DNA of 64,000 nucleotides from Roseivivax isoporae LMG 25204 (GTDB lineage: Bacteria > Pseudomonadota > Alphaproteobacteria > Rhodobacterales > Rhodobacteraceae): assembly GCF_000521865.1 (NCBI RefSeq), contig NZ_JAME01000022.1, forward strand, positions 1-64,000. The letters are read 5' to 3'. Of the stretch, positions 43,824 to 51,535 are shown one piece after another. The translations under genes and the position numbers were made by a program. Numbering within the stretch: the stretch's first letter is position 1; every line of letters starts with the position of its first letter. The notes under the pieces are model-generated. The model saw only the letters and a list, made by a program, of their open reading frames with translations. It was not told the DNA's origin and made no database searches.

Positions 43824-44996
43824 TCATGCCAAGTCTGACCCACAACCATGAGCATGTGCCTCGACTCCAAGAGCGGACGATGAAGAGATAGCGGCTGCCA
43901 TTTTCAGGGAGGCAACTTTTGGACCATGTTCGGTGATTTCCATCTTCAGCGGCTTGTCACCTTTTTCGTCCTCTAAACACCGGAACTCCCCATTGATATC
44001 CGCTTCGCTCAGAATGGCTTCATATTCCTCCTTTGCGCGGATACAGGGCGGGTCGTTGTCGTCGTCGACGATACTCTTACTGCTCGCGAGGATTATTGCA
44101 CCGCCGTTTGCTTGCGAAAGAGCTGATCGGGCATCTTCAGAAACTACCGCATCTTTTCCCTTTTTGGACCAGCTGTCGTGCGACAGTGACCGCCAAGAAC
44201 AATGATGGGGCGCGATCAATACATCATATGCAAGAACCTCGGGAGTTTCAGAATATTCCGCCCAAATTTTCTCCCAAATCGCCACTTCGGCGTCACCACC
44301 AAACAGGTACTGTGCGGCGTTTTCGGTATCATCTTTCGCAAGCGTAAACTGAGTGATGACACTAGAGTTATTCTTGCTGAGTAACTCCTCTTCGTCTTCA
44401 TCGTCCGTGACCGGCAGCGGAGCCAACAAGACCGCCTTGAAACTGTCATCTGCTACGCCGCAAATCTCGGAAAATGTCTCGCCTGTCTTGATCAGAATTT
44501 CAGCCAAATCATCCGTCTTACCGTCCGCATCCTCGCTCAGGATCAAAATTCTGCTTCCGTCTTCTATATCTTTGTCCTGGCGGAACATTTCAACGCGTCG
44601 ACGCGCTTCTGTCGCCCAAGCCTTTGCGTCAGCGCAAAGTTTGTTGGTACTGCTGGCACGTCTAAAAACAATTGGGGAAGACCACATCTCGCGAATTACG
44701 ATCTTGTCGTCTTCGGGCGACCAATCCTCAATTTTGCCGAGATGAAAATGGTTCTGCAGTCCAGAGCAGTGATCCATGTCCGGATGCGTCAGCAAGAATG
44801 CATCGACAAACAGACGTCCGTCGCTGTCACGGTCAAGCGCTTTGCGAAGCTGTGCTCCAACATCAGGCGCAACCTCATCTTTATCATCAGCAGCGGCAGT
44901 AATATTTATGTCCACGAGAATATAACGGCCACTCTGTGTTTTGATTAGGCTCATGTCACCATTGGCGACTTTGAAATGCGAAGTTTCGACGCTCAT
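43824..44996 (-). CDS. Metallo-beta-lactamase-fold hydrolase (ComEC-like), first gene of the E2-E1-JAB operon
   Basis: A 390-residue soluble protein with the metal-binding motif LLTHPDMDHCSG (His71, Asp73, Asp75, His76), the ComEC-type variant of the metallo-beta-lactamase HxHxDH motif. A distal IAPHHCSWRSLSHDSW and FGGDAEVAIWEK supply further ligands. The N-terminus GDMSLIKTQSGRYILVDINI is the usual first beta-sheet of the fold. The C-terminal tail (SSSALGVEAHAHGCGSDLA) is flexible and unusual. Metallo-hydrolases of this kind are reported in prokaryotic ubiquitin-like operons with E1, E2 and JAB partners (established), but their substrate is unknown. It heads the three-gene operon; a promoter is seen at 45071-45099. 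Confidence 0.82.
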   Translation of the reverse strand: MSVETSHFKVANGDMSLIKTQSGRYILVDINITAAADDKDEVAPDVGAQLRKALDRDSDGRLFVDAFLLTHPDMDHCSGLQNHFHLGKIEDWSPEDDKIVIREMWSSPIVFRRASSTNKLCADAKAWATEARRRVEMFRQDKDIEDGSRILILSEDADGKTDDLAEILIKTGETFSEICGVADDSFKAVLLAPLPVTDDEDEEELLSKNNSSVITQFTLAKDDTENAAQYLFGGDAEVAIWEKIWAEYSETPEVLAYDVLIAPHHCSWRSLSHDSWSKKGKDAVVSEDARSALSQANGGAIILASSKSIVDDDNDPPCIRAKEEYEAILSEADINGEFRCLEDEKGDKPLKMEITEHGPKVASLKMAAAISSSSALGVEAHAHGCGSDLA

Positions 44997-45070
44997 CAGT
45001 ACTGCTCCTTAGCTTGAAAACCTGAGTGACGCGCCTCCCACCGAATCGAACAAGTTTATGCTTTGTTCTT

Positions 45071-45110
45071 ACCATAGTTGATCGAGGATAACCTTTCAAC
45101 AACATGTTGT
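45071..45110 (-). promoter_or_regulatory. Promoter and 12-bp palindrome before the E2-E1-JAB operon
   Basis: On the minus strand TTGAAA (45094-45099) and TATGGT (45071-45076) are 17 bp apart. A perfect palindrome ACAACATGTTGT (45099-45110) abuts the -35 box and could be an operator. The first start codon is at 44996. Confidence 0.55.
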
Positions 45111-45217
45111 GTCTCGCAATAGGCATCATCAAAATTTTAGTACTGACAAAGGTCTGTTTTTAGAACCTGCGCCGCCGCGTTGATGGGATGCGCAGATGTC
45201 CACTTCGTTTCGGGCCA

Positions 45218-46297
45218 TCACCGCTTGCCAAGGCGTCCCAACCTTGAAAGCTGCGCCAGCATTCGGGCTCCTGTGCCGGTCCCGTCGCTGGGAGGAGCAG
45301 CGGTTGGCCCTCCCGCAGTATTGGGTCGGGTAGGCAACGCTTGTACACCGAAGAATTGGCGCGCACGCAAGGCTGCATACTCCGCCCCCGTTGCACCTCC
45401 GATGGCGTATCGGTTGTAAACCTGTTGGCTACCTGCAAGCCCTCTGGCGAATGCATAGCTGCCGCCGAACCCGGCCGAGAGAGCTGGCATCATGATGTTG
45501 CCGGAGATCGCCCGAACCAGGAAGGGCGTGGCTATGATGAAGCCCTTTGCCATGAGCACCATCATGAAGAAGGGAATGAGCGCGCCGATGTTGGAAGCGC
45601 CTTCCGGGTCGCCCAACTCAGCAAGAAGTGCACGCGAGACACCAGTGATGGTCGCGAACACGCCGGCTACGACGATGGGGTATATCGCAAAAGAAATCAG
45701 CGCCGAAAGCCAGCGCGCGAAATAGTCCTTGGTCACTTCAAAAAGGGTCAGGAAGATCATGACCGGAGCAATCCCGATCAGAAGCGCGATCATGAGCCGT
45801 GACGCAACGACGATGAACGCCGCCAAGCCACCGAGGATCGAGAGCAGCAAAACCCCAAGGGTGTCCAACAGGGCACCGGCCATCCAGTTCAGTTCAGACC
45901 CCGCGGCATTCAAATAGTCCCCGAGCGCCGCGATCAGGTCGTCGAACTCCTCTGCGAAGGTGCCGGACGGGCCGGGTGATCCGCCGCCAACCGAGGCTAC
46001 AAGCGATCCAGCAATACTGTCGATCCCATTCAAGATCGCCGCGGAAACGATGTTGAACTGAACCCAGTTGGTTGCAAAGACACCTATCAGCCCGACTTTC
46101 ACGGCGAGCCAAAAGGCCGCGCGCCCGTCCATGGCGCGATACTGGTAGATCGTGTTAATGAAAACCAGAATGACAACGAGGGTGGTGCCGAGTACGAGCA
46201 TCGTTCCGACTGTTGCTGCGACTGCGCCAAATTGCGTCTCGGCAGCGGTATTGAGATAGCCTTCAGCCGTTTCCACGAAGTAGGTGACGACGCTCAT
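45218..46297 (-). CDS. virB6: VirB6, polytopic inner-membrane component of the type IV secretion system
   Basis: A 359-residue protein with about six to seven hydrophobic helices (VGTMLVLGTTLVVILVFINT, FWLAVKVGLIGVFATNW, LLDTLGVLLLSILGGLAAFI, LMIALLIGIAPVMIFLTLFE and others). The LIGIAPVMIFLTLFEVTKDYFARWLSALISF block is the conserved VirB6/TrbL core. The C-terminus is Pro/Gly-rich (PTRPNTAGGPTAAPPSDG). VirB6 forms part of the inner-membrane channel. It is the last gene of the operon on the minus strand, 6 bp after the small secreted-protein gene. Confidence 0.9.
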   Translation of the reverse strand: MSVVTYFVETAEGYLNTAAETQFGAVAATVGTMLVLGTTLVVILVFINTIYQYRAMDGRAAFWLAVKVGLIGVFATNWVQFNIVSAAILNGIDSIAGSLVASVGGGSPGPSGTFAEEFDDLIAALGDYLNAAGSELNWMAGALLDTLGVLLLSILGGLAAFIVVASRLMIALLIGIAPVMIFLTLFEVTKDYFARWLSALISFAIYPIVVAGVFATITGVSRALLAELGDPEGASNIGALIPFFMMVLMAKGFIIATPFLVRAISGNIMMPALSAGFGGSYAFARGLAGSQQVYNRYAIGGATGAEYAALRARQFFGVQALPTRPNTAGGPTAAPPSDGTGTGARMLAQLSRLGRLGKR

Positions 46298-46303
46298 GAA
46301 ACC

Positions 46304-46708
46304 CTACCAATTTCCAGCAGCTTCGCAGATTGGCATGGCTTCGCGCCGAAGATCATTTGCCTGCCGTCGGTATTCTGACGTCGCTTCCACGATGTCCCAG
46401 TATTCAGATGCGGCGAAATTCTCGACGAAGACGCCTTCAGCTGCCTCCCAGGGCGGATACCGCGTGGGACATTCACAGCTTTGGGCTTCAACAATGCGTT
46501 GCATGCTCTGCGCACGATAAATTTGTTGAATCAGGAGCCGTTTGTGGGACTCGCGCACATCTATGCCTTGCATCCACTGTGGCTCTGGAGGCTGGTCAGG
46601 ACAGACATCTGGCGGGTTGTCGAGCGTCGGGATCAGGTTCCGTTCAGCGACGCCAGCGGTCGCGCCGAAAACGACGAGAAAGCCTGCCGTCGCAACGACC
46701 CGCATCAT
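46304..46708 (-). CDS. Small secreted protein within the virB operon
   Basis: A 134-residue protein with a signal peptide (MRVVATAGFLVVFGATAGVA). The mature part has four cysteines (DVCPDQPP, SCECPTRYPPW, MPICEAAGNW) and a helical middle. No named family is recognised; it occupies the position between virB11 and virB6 and may be a periplasmic assembly factor. It overlaps the DUF4177 gene by 4 bp. Confidence 0.7.
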   Translation of the reverse strand: MMRVVATAGFLVVFGATAGVAERNLIPTLDNPPDVCPDQPPEPQWMQGIDVRESHKRLLIQQIYRAQSMQRIVEAQSCECPTRYPPWEAAEGVFVENFAASEYWDIVEATSEYRRQANDLRREAMPICEAAGNW

Positions 46709-46893
46709 TCTGAAGCCACCTTCGTCGCCAAAGATTCACGCTTCCAGAACGTGGTATAGCCGTAGTCACCGGCTTCAGCTGTAATGAATTCCCATCCCTC
46801 TGTGCCGCGCTCATTCAAGGCGCTTCGCATCGCGTCGTAGTCCTTTTGTTTCTTCACCTGGAAGAACAGAATGTCGTACTCAAAGGTCTTCAT
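46705..46893 (-). CDS. DUF4177-like small protein
   Basis: A 62-residue protein (MKTFEYDILFFQVKKQKDYD then LNERGTEGWEFITAEAGDYG) with the EGWE signature of DUF4177. The function is unknown. It overlaps both virB11 (4 bp) and the following secreted-protein gene (4 bp), so it is translated with them. Confidence 0.72.
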   Translation of the reverse strand: MKTFEYDILFFQVKKQKDYDAMRSALNERGTEGWEFITAEAGDYGYTTFWKRESLATKVASE

Positions 46894-47876
46894 TGGGAAG
46901 CTCCGATCTGGGTTGCGCTTGGAAGATAGAATTCAGTGATGCCGCGTCGGCCGTCATGGCGCCCGGCCTGGATGATCACGTCGATGGAGTTCTCGATGTA
47001 CTGGATCATGTCGGCATAGGTCATCGGGATTTCGGTCTTGAGTGCTGCGATCGCGAGCCGCTGCACGGCCAATTGCGGGGTTTCGGCATGCAGCGTGGTC
47101 ATGGACCCGCCATGGCCGGTGTTGATGGCTTCCAGAAAGGTCATGGCCTCCTTGCCGCGCACCTCGCCCAGGATGATCCGGTCGGGGCGCATGCGCAGCG
47201 TGGCGGTGAGAAGCACATCGGCGGTCTGGAATTCCGCGTCACGATTGGCGATGAGGGTCACGGCATTTGGCTGGGTCGGTAAAAGCTCGGCCGCTTCTTC
47301 GATGGTCACGATGCGTTCCTCGGCCGGTACGTGAGAGAGGATCTTGCGCGCGGCGACGGTCTTGCCGGTGGAGGTGCCACCCGAGACGATCATGTTGAGT
47401 TTGTTCTCGACGCAGAAGGCCAGCGCATCATCGATCAAACCCGCGGCCACCACTGCGCGCAAGGCGCGCTTTTTTTCGACGCGCAGGTCTTCGAGCTTGC
47501 GCTCTTTTCCGTAGAGGAAATCGAGCGCAATGCCCTCGAGTGGCAGGCTTGAGAAGAACCGCAGGCTGATCGACATGGCCGAGAGCACTGCGGGCGGGGT
47601 GATGACCTGTGCGCGGATTGGGCGCCCCTTGTAGGTGATCGAGACCGAGACGATGGGGCGGTCCTTGCTCATCGTGGTATTTGCCGATGAGGCGATCTGG
47701 TTGCCGAGGTCCCTGACCTGAACGCCCGTCAGCCTCTGGTCCAGCGCGCGCATGAAGTGATCGCCCTGGAATTCGCCCCAGCAGGTTCCGTCTGGGTTGA
47801 TGCAAATCTCGATGACATCGTCGCGGGCGGCGGCGTCGATCCGGTCGAGCGAGGTTTCGAGATAGCTTAGTGACAT
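46890..47876 (-). CDS. virB11: VirB11 traffic ATPase
   Basis: A 328-residue hexameric secretion ATPase at the cytoplasmic face of the channel. Walker A is GGTSTGKTVAARKIL, the Asp box VTIEEAAELL follows, the Walker B-type RPDRIILGEVRGKEA comes next, and the His box is GHGGSMTTLHAETP. The N-terminal domain begins MSLSYLETSLDRIDAAARDD. The start at 47876 was chosen because it lies 4 bp after the virB10 stop and gives the conserved start; a longer frame upstream overlaps virB10 and lacks similarity. Confidence 0.93.
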   Translation of the reverse strand: MSLSYLETSLDRIDAAARDDVIEICINPDGTCWGEFQGDHFMRALDQRLTGVQVRDLGNQIASSANTTMSKDRPIVSVSITYKGRPIRAQVITPPAVLSAMSISLRFFSSLPLEGIALDFLYGKERKLEDLRVEKKRALRAVVAAGLIDDALAFCVENKLNMIVSGGTSTGKTVAARKILSHVPAEERIVTIEEAAELLPTQPNAVTLIANRDAEFQTADVLLTATLRMRPDRIILGEVRGKEAMTFLEAINTGHGGSMTTLHAETPQLAVQRLAIAALKTEIPMTYADMIQYIENSIDVIIQAGRHDGRRGITEFYLPSATQIGASQ

Positions 47877-47880
47877 AGGC

Positions 47881-49260
47881 TCAGAATATCTCCAGATCGC
47901 GGTCGACCATGACCGTGACGCGGGCGCCCTGGTCGACATAGATGACGGGGCCGATGGAGAGGTAATCGCCAATGACGCTGTCCGTCGCATCCGCCAGATC
48001 ATCGCCCACGTCTTCGAGAGCGTCGGCGGCAGTCTCATCCTGGACTTCGGAGGCGGCGGCACTGGGTGCTGCGGAGATCAGTGAGATCAGGGCGGCCGAC
48101 CCGAAACGCTCGGCGAAGCGTGTGTCCACGAAGCCGGTGACGCCAGAACGGCCCAGTTCATCACCTCCGAAGGAGCTGATCTGGACGGTTTGGCCCGCGG
48201 GCAGGATGATCCGGTCCCAGGCGATCGTGACGCGGCGCTGCGCGATATCGACGCTAGCGCGGTAGCGCCCGACGAGACGGGATCCGCGGGGGATCAAGAG
48301 GCGCACGCCATCGACGCTGTAGACATCCTCGGACACCACGGCACGGGTCTGGCCGGGCAGGGAGCTGTCGAGGGCGGTTTCCATGACGGCCTGGATCATG
48401 GTGCCCTGTAGAATCGTGTTGGAGGGATTGGCAATCACTTCGGCCTGCGTCACCGTCGAGGGCAGCGCCCCGTTCAGCACGAAATCCGTCACCTCGCCAA
48501 AAGTGCGTTCGGTCAGAGCCGTTTCATTCGCTCCGGATGTGCCGCCAAAGGCGATGGTGGGCGAGGCGATGCGCCGCTCCTGGAAGGCGCGTTCCTCCGC
48601 GGCGCGGCGCTCCAGTTCGGCCATGCGCCGGGCTTCTTCCTCGCGGCGCAGTCGCTCTTGCTCGCGTGCGCGCAGCTCATCTTCCGTGGGGCCCACTGGC
48701 GCGGGTTGCGGTCGGCTGGCCTCGAGTTGGGCCAGTTCCAGATCCATGCGGAGTTGCTCAAGGCTGCGATCCCGCGCCGTCAGTTCATCCTGAAATCGTT
48801 GCTGTGCTGCTTCCGAGGCGGCTTGTAGCGCCGCGATCTGAGCGGTCAGCGCGTCGATCGCCTCTGCGGCGGCGGTGTCTTCCTCGACGACCGGTTCGGG
48901 GGCGTTGCGCAATTCCTCGATCTGAGCCTGCAGCGCGGTGATCTGCGCCAGAAGCTCCGCGTTGGGCTCGACTGGATCGGGTCCGACAAACACAACCTCG
49001 GGCTCCGGCGGGGGCAAGGTCTCGATAGCGCCAAAGCCGTCGCCTTCGTTTTGGAAGACGTCCGGGGTGGCCGTCGGCAAGGCTTCCTCTTCGTCGGGCT
49101 GTGAGAGGAGATAAAGCAGGGCACCACCTGCGCCGATGACGAGGACCACGATCAGCGCGAGAAGGGGCGACCGGCGCTGCGCCGCCGTGGGGGCGCGGGC
49201 ACTGCCTTTCTCAAGGGCGGCGAGGCGCCTTTCCAGCTCGGTGTTCTCGGTATCGCTCAT
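47881..49260 (-). CDS. virB10: VirB10, envelope-spanning core component
   Basis: A 459-residue bitopic protein. It has a short cytoplasmic N-terminus, a transmembrane helix at about residues 27-47 (LLALIVVLVIGAGGALLYLL), and a Pro/Glu-rich and coiled-coil periplasmic stretch (residues 60-215). The C-terminal TrbI/VirB10 beta-barrel has RTFGEVTDFVLNGALPSTVT, PSNTILQGTMIQAVMETALD, LIPRGSRLVGRYRASVDIAQ and GVTGFVDTRFAERFGSAALI. Together with VirB7 and VirB9 it forms the core complex. The ATG at 49260 overlaps the virB9 stop. Confidence 0.93.
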   Translation of the reverse strand: MSDTENTELERRLAALEKGSARAPTAAQRRSPLLALIVVLVIGAGGALLYLLSQPDEEEALPTATPDVFQNEGDGFGAIETLPPPEPEVVFVGPDPVEPNAELLAQITALQAQIEELRNAPEPVVEEDTAAAEAIDALTAQIAALQAASEAAQQRFQDELTARDRSLEQLRMDLELAQLEASRPQPAPVGPTEDELRAREQERLRREEEARRMAELERRAAEERAFQERRIASPTIAFGGTSGANETALTERTFGEVTDFVLNGALPSTVTQAEVIANPSNTILQGTMIQAVMETALDSSLPGQTRAVVSEDVYSVDGVRLLIPRGSRLVGRYRASVDIAQRRVTIAWDRIILPAGQTVQISSFGGDELGRSGVTGFVDTRFAERFGSAALISLISAAPSAAASEVQDETAADALEDVGDDLADATDSVIGDYLSIGPVIYVDQGARVTVMVDRDLEIF

Positions 49261-49952
49261 GAGGCGGCCTCCGCGGGCGGGATCGCCTCGATGCAGACCA
49301 CCTCTTCGCCAAGTCGCAGGACCCATTGGCGGTTTACGCCGCTGACGCGGATCACACCGTCCTCAGGGGTTTGCGTGTTGACCGTGCGTTCACGGCCGCC
49401 CGCGTAGCGGAAGATCGCGGGCACAGGTGCGTTTCTTGGAAACGCGAAATACGTGAACGTCCCGTCATCCCAGATGCGCGTTGGCGTGAACTCGGTCCGC
49501 GCGCTGGCGCCGTAGTTGTAGTTCGGCGCTTGGGCGGCGATGGCCCGGGTCGGGCGCGCATCGTCCTCCGGATAGCGGAACTGCACCACATAGAAGGTTG
49601 GGCTGCGGACCTCCTCGACGTTGAAATAGTAGCTGCGCCTGTTCGTGTAGACGGTCACATTGGTATGGACGCCGCGCGCCACAGGCTTGATCGCGAAGGC
49701 CTGACCACCTGGCACACCATCGATCTCAAACCCTTCCGTGTCGCCCGCGATAATCGAGCGGATGCTTTCACCCTCACCAAACTCGATGGTGGTGACATGG
49801 GTGAGCGAGACGCTGAGGCGGTAGACCTGACCCTCCTGGTAGGTGGCCAAGCGCACCCGGCTGTCGTTGGGACCGCCACGCGGGATGGCTTCGGCAGAGG
49901 CGAAGCCGGGCAACAGGGCAATGACAAAAATAAGCGATCTTATAAACAACAA
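49257..49952 (-). CDS. virB9: VirB9, periplasmic/outer-membrane core component
   Basis: A 231-residue exported protein. The signal peptide is MLFIRSLIFVIALLPGFASA. The N-terminal beta-sandwich has DSRVRLATYQEGQVYRLSVS and the C-terminal domain has FTPTRIWDDGTFTYFAFPRN, the CagX/VirB9 hallmark. VirB9 binds VirB7 and VirB10 at the outer membrane. It overlaps virB10 by 4 bp and follows virB8 after 2 bp. Confidence 0.93.
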   Translation of the reverse strand: MLFIRSLIFVIALLPGFASAEAIPRGGPNDSRVRLATYQEGQVYRLSVSLTHVTTIEFGEGESIRSIIAGDTEGFEIDGVPGGQAFAIKPVARGVHTNVTVYTNRRSYYFNVEEVRSPTFYVVQFRYPEDDARPTRAIAAQAPNYNYGASARTEFTPTRIWDDGTFTYFAFPRNAPVPAIFRYAGGRERTVNTQTPEDGVIRVSGVNRQWVLRLGEEVVCIEAIPPAEAAS

Positions 49953-49954
49953 CG

Positions 49955-50611
49955 TCAGTTCTCCAATCTGTCGGAGCGGATGGAATATTCGAGGACGGTG
50001 AAGCCGAATGGATTGGTCCAGACCTCATCGATGGAGCGGCGGGTCTCCGGGCGGAACTCGAAGAGAAGCGTCGCAGTGAAGAGGCCGGTCTGGGTGCCGT
50101 TAATGGACGTCAGGCGCTTGCGCAGGCGGACCGTCGCGCGGTTGGTTCCGATCCGGTTGATGCTGAGGATTTCCACGTCGAGCCGAGCATTGGGGCCATA
50201 GACCGTCGGCGGATAATTCTCGTTGGCGCTGTTCCAAATCTGGCGCAGCCCGCTCTCGGCAGCTCCGTCCGAGCGGCGCAGGACGCCGCGGATGCGCAGA
50301 TCGTTGTCGAGCTGGTTATAGACCTCCCGGTCGGCCACATAGCGGAACACCTCCGCCTCGATGATCGCCTGGTTGGCGGTCACCGAGGAGGCGCCCACCG
50401 AGGCTTCGGGGAGTGCAAAGCCGGTGGCGGGATCATAGGGGACAACGACGGGGGGCGGGTCGACATCGAGGATCGAGACAGCCGCGGCACTCAGGCAGCC
50501 GATGATACCGAAGACAAGGCCCATCAGGCCAAGGCGTTGCCAGAGCCGTTCGCGGCGCAGGGCACCGTAGACCAGTTCTTCCTCGATGATTTCTTGTTCA
50601 GTCGCCACCAT
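49955..50611 (-). CDS. virB8: VirB8, inner-membrane assembly factor
   Basis: A 218-residue bitopic protein: a short cytoplasmic N-terminus (MVATEQEIIEEELVYGALRR), one transmembrane helix at about residues 26-47 (LGLMGLVFGIIGCLSAAAVSI), then the periplasmic NTF2-like VirB8 domain (NQAIIEAEVFRYVADREVYN, RLDVEILSINRIGTNRATVR, TLLFEFRPETRRSIDEVWTN PFGF). A GGGGGC ribosome site precedes the ATG. The 111-bp gap upstream separates it from virB5 and holds a large inverted repeat. Confidence 0.92.
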   Translation of the reverse strand: MVATEQEIIEEELVYGALRRERLWQRLGLMGLVFGIIGCLSAAAVSILDVDPPPVVVPYDPATGFALPEASVGASSVTANQAIIEAEVFRYVADREVYNQLDNDLRIRGVLRRSDGAAESGLRQIWNSANENYPPTVYGPNARLDVEILSINRIGTNRATVRLRKRLTSINGTQTGLFTATLLFEFRPETRRSIDEVWTNPFGFTVLEYSIRSDRLEN

Positions 50612-50625
50612 TCATGCCCCCGCTC

Positions 50626-50722
50626 GGCGTTTCGAAATGAGTTGAAGCGGTTCTTCGCTGCCTCTCGCTGCGCTCGAACGCGAAAACCGATATTTGTTTT
50701 GGGGGATCAATTTCGAAACGCC
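50626..50722. repeat. Inverted repeat filling the virB5-virB8 gap
   Basis: GGCGTTTCGAAAT (50626-50638) and ATTTCGAAACGCC (50710-50722) are perfect 13-bp inverted repeats 71 bp apart, each with an inner TTTCGAAA palindrome. The right arm ends directly beside the virB5 stop codon. It may be a small palindromic element or an mRNA structure that tunes virB8 onward expression. Confidence 0.65.
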
Positions 50723-51535
50723 TTAGTCTGCCCGGAGGTCCGGCAAGGTGAAATCCATGAAGCGCTGTTCTTCGGCGATGGTGGCGGCATCGATCACGCC
50801 GCCGGTGCCATCGCCCACGGTCTGGATGGCTTCGAGTTGCCACATGGCGACCAGTGCAATGGCGAGCTCCGCAGTCACGCGCGTGTTGAGATCGATACTT
50901 TCCTTGAGTTCGTCCATGTCGTCGATGAGCCCGACAAGGCGGTCTACCCGCTCGAGCGATTGGCCGGCGTCCTCATAGCTGTTCTGGGCCGCCGCCGAGA
51001 CAAGGGCACCGGTTGTTGCCTGCGTCGCCACGCGGTTGGCCCCGGGATTGCCGCTCGTGGCCATGTCCGAGAGGGTGTCTTCATCGAAGCCGAGATCGGC
51101 CAGCACCCGGTCCATCTGGGTTTCGATCTCGCCTGCGCCGGAGCCCGAGAGGCCCGAGAAATCCCCAGTCTTGATCGCCTCAATCGTGGCGAGGATGTCC
51201 CCGAACTCTTGGTCGAGCAGACCGTTCAACTCGTCTTCCATTTCCGTCCGGATGATTTCTGGAAGCTCGGCGAGGCGGGTGAGGGCCTCGTAGGTTCTTT
51301 GCAGCTCCGCGAGTTGGTCCGTGAGCGTGGCAAGCTGTTCGCGGAGCTGCGTCAGCTGCTCGTTTTGCAGAATCTCGTCCTCGATCATCTGCCGGAGCTG
51401 CTGGATGTTTTGCGCGATGTTCTGGGTATCGACGACGGGCACGCCTTGTGCTGCGACAGGGGGTAGGGCGCTGAACTGCAAGCCAATGCCAAGCGTTGTG
51501 ACCAAAGCTGTTCTCAAGAGCAGATGTCCCATCAT
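50723..51535 (-). CDS. virB5: VirB5-like pilus-tip component
   Basis: A 270-residue exported protein: a signal peptide (LLRTALVTTLGIGLQFSALPPVAA), then a long alpha-helical stretch (IAQNIQQLRQMIEDEILQNE and beyond) and a C-terminal helix ending DFTLPDLRAD. This layout is typical of VirB5/TrbJ proteins, which form the pilus tip. The start overlaps the end of the transglycosylase gene. Its C-terminal segment resembles the C-terminus of that upstream gene product. Confidence 0.82.
   Translation of the reverse strand: MMGHLLLRTALVTTLGIGLQFSALPPVAAQGVPVVDTQNIAQNIQQLRQMIEDEILQNEQLTQLREQLATLTDQLAELQRTYEALTRLAELPEIIRTEMEDELNGLLDQEFGDILATIEAIKTGDFSGLSGSGAGEIETQMDRVLADLGFDEDTLSDMATSGNPGANRVATQATTGALVSAAAQNSYEDAGQSLERVDRLVGLIDDMDELKESIDLNTRVTAELAIALVAMWQLEAIQTVGDGTGGVIDAATIAEEQRFMDFTLPDLRAD

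Noticed and set aside
40756-44996. Reading the operon as a type II CBASS system
   Set aside because: No CD-NTase (GS...DxD nucleotidyltransferase) gene is seen in or next to the operon, and a metallo-hydrolase takes the first position. E1, E2 and JAB domains are shared but the core CBASS enzyme is missing.
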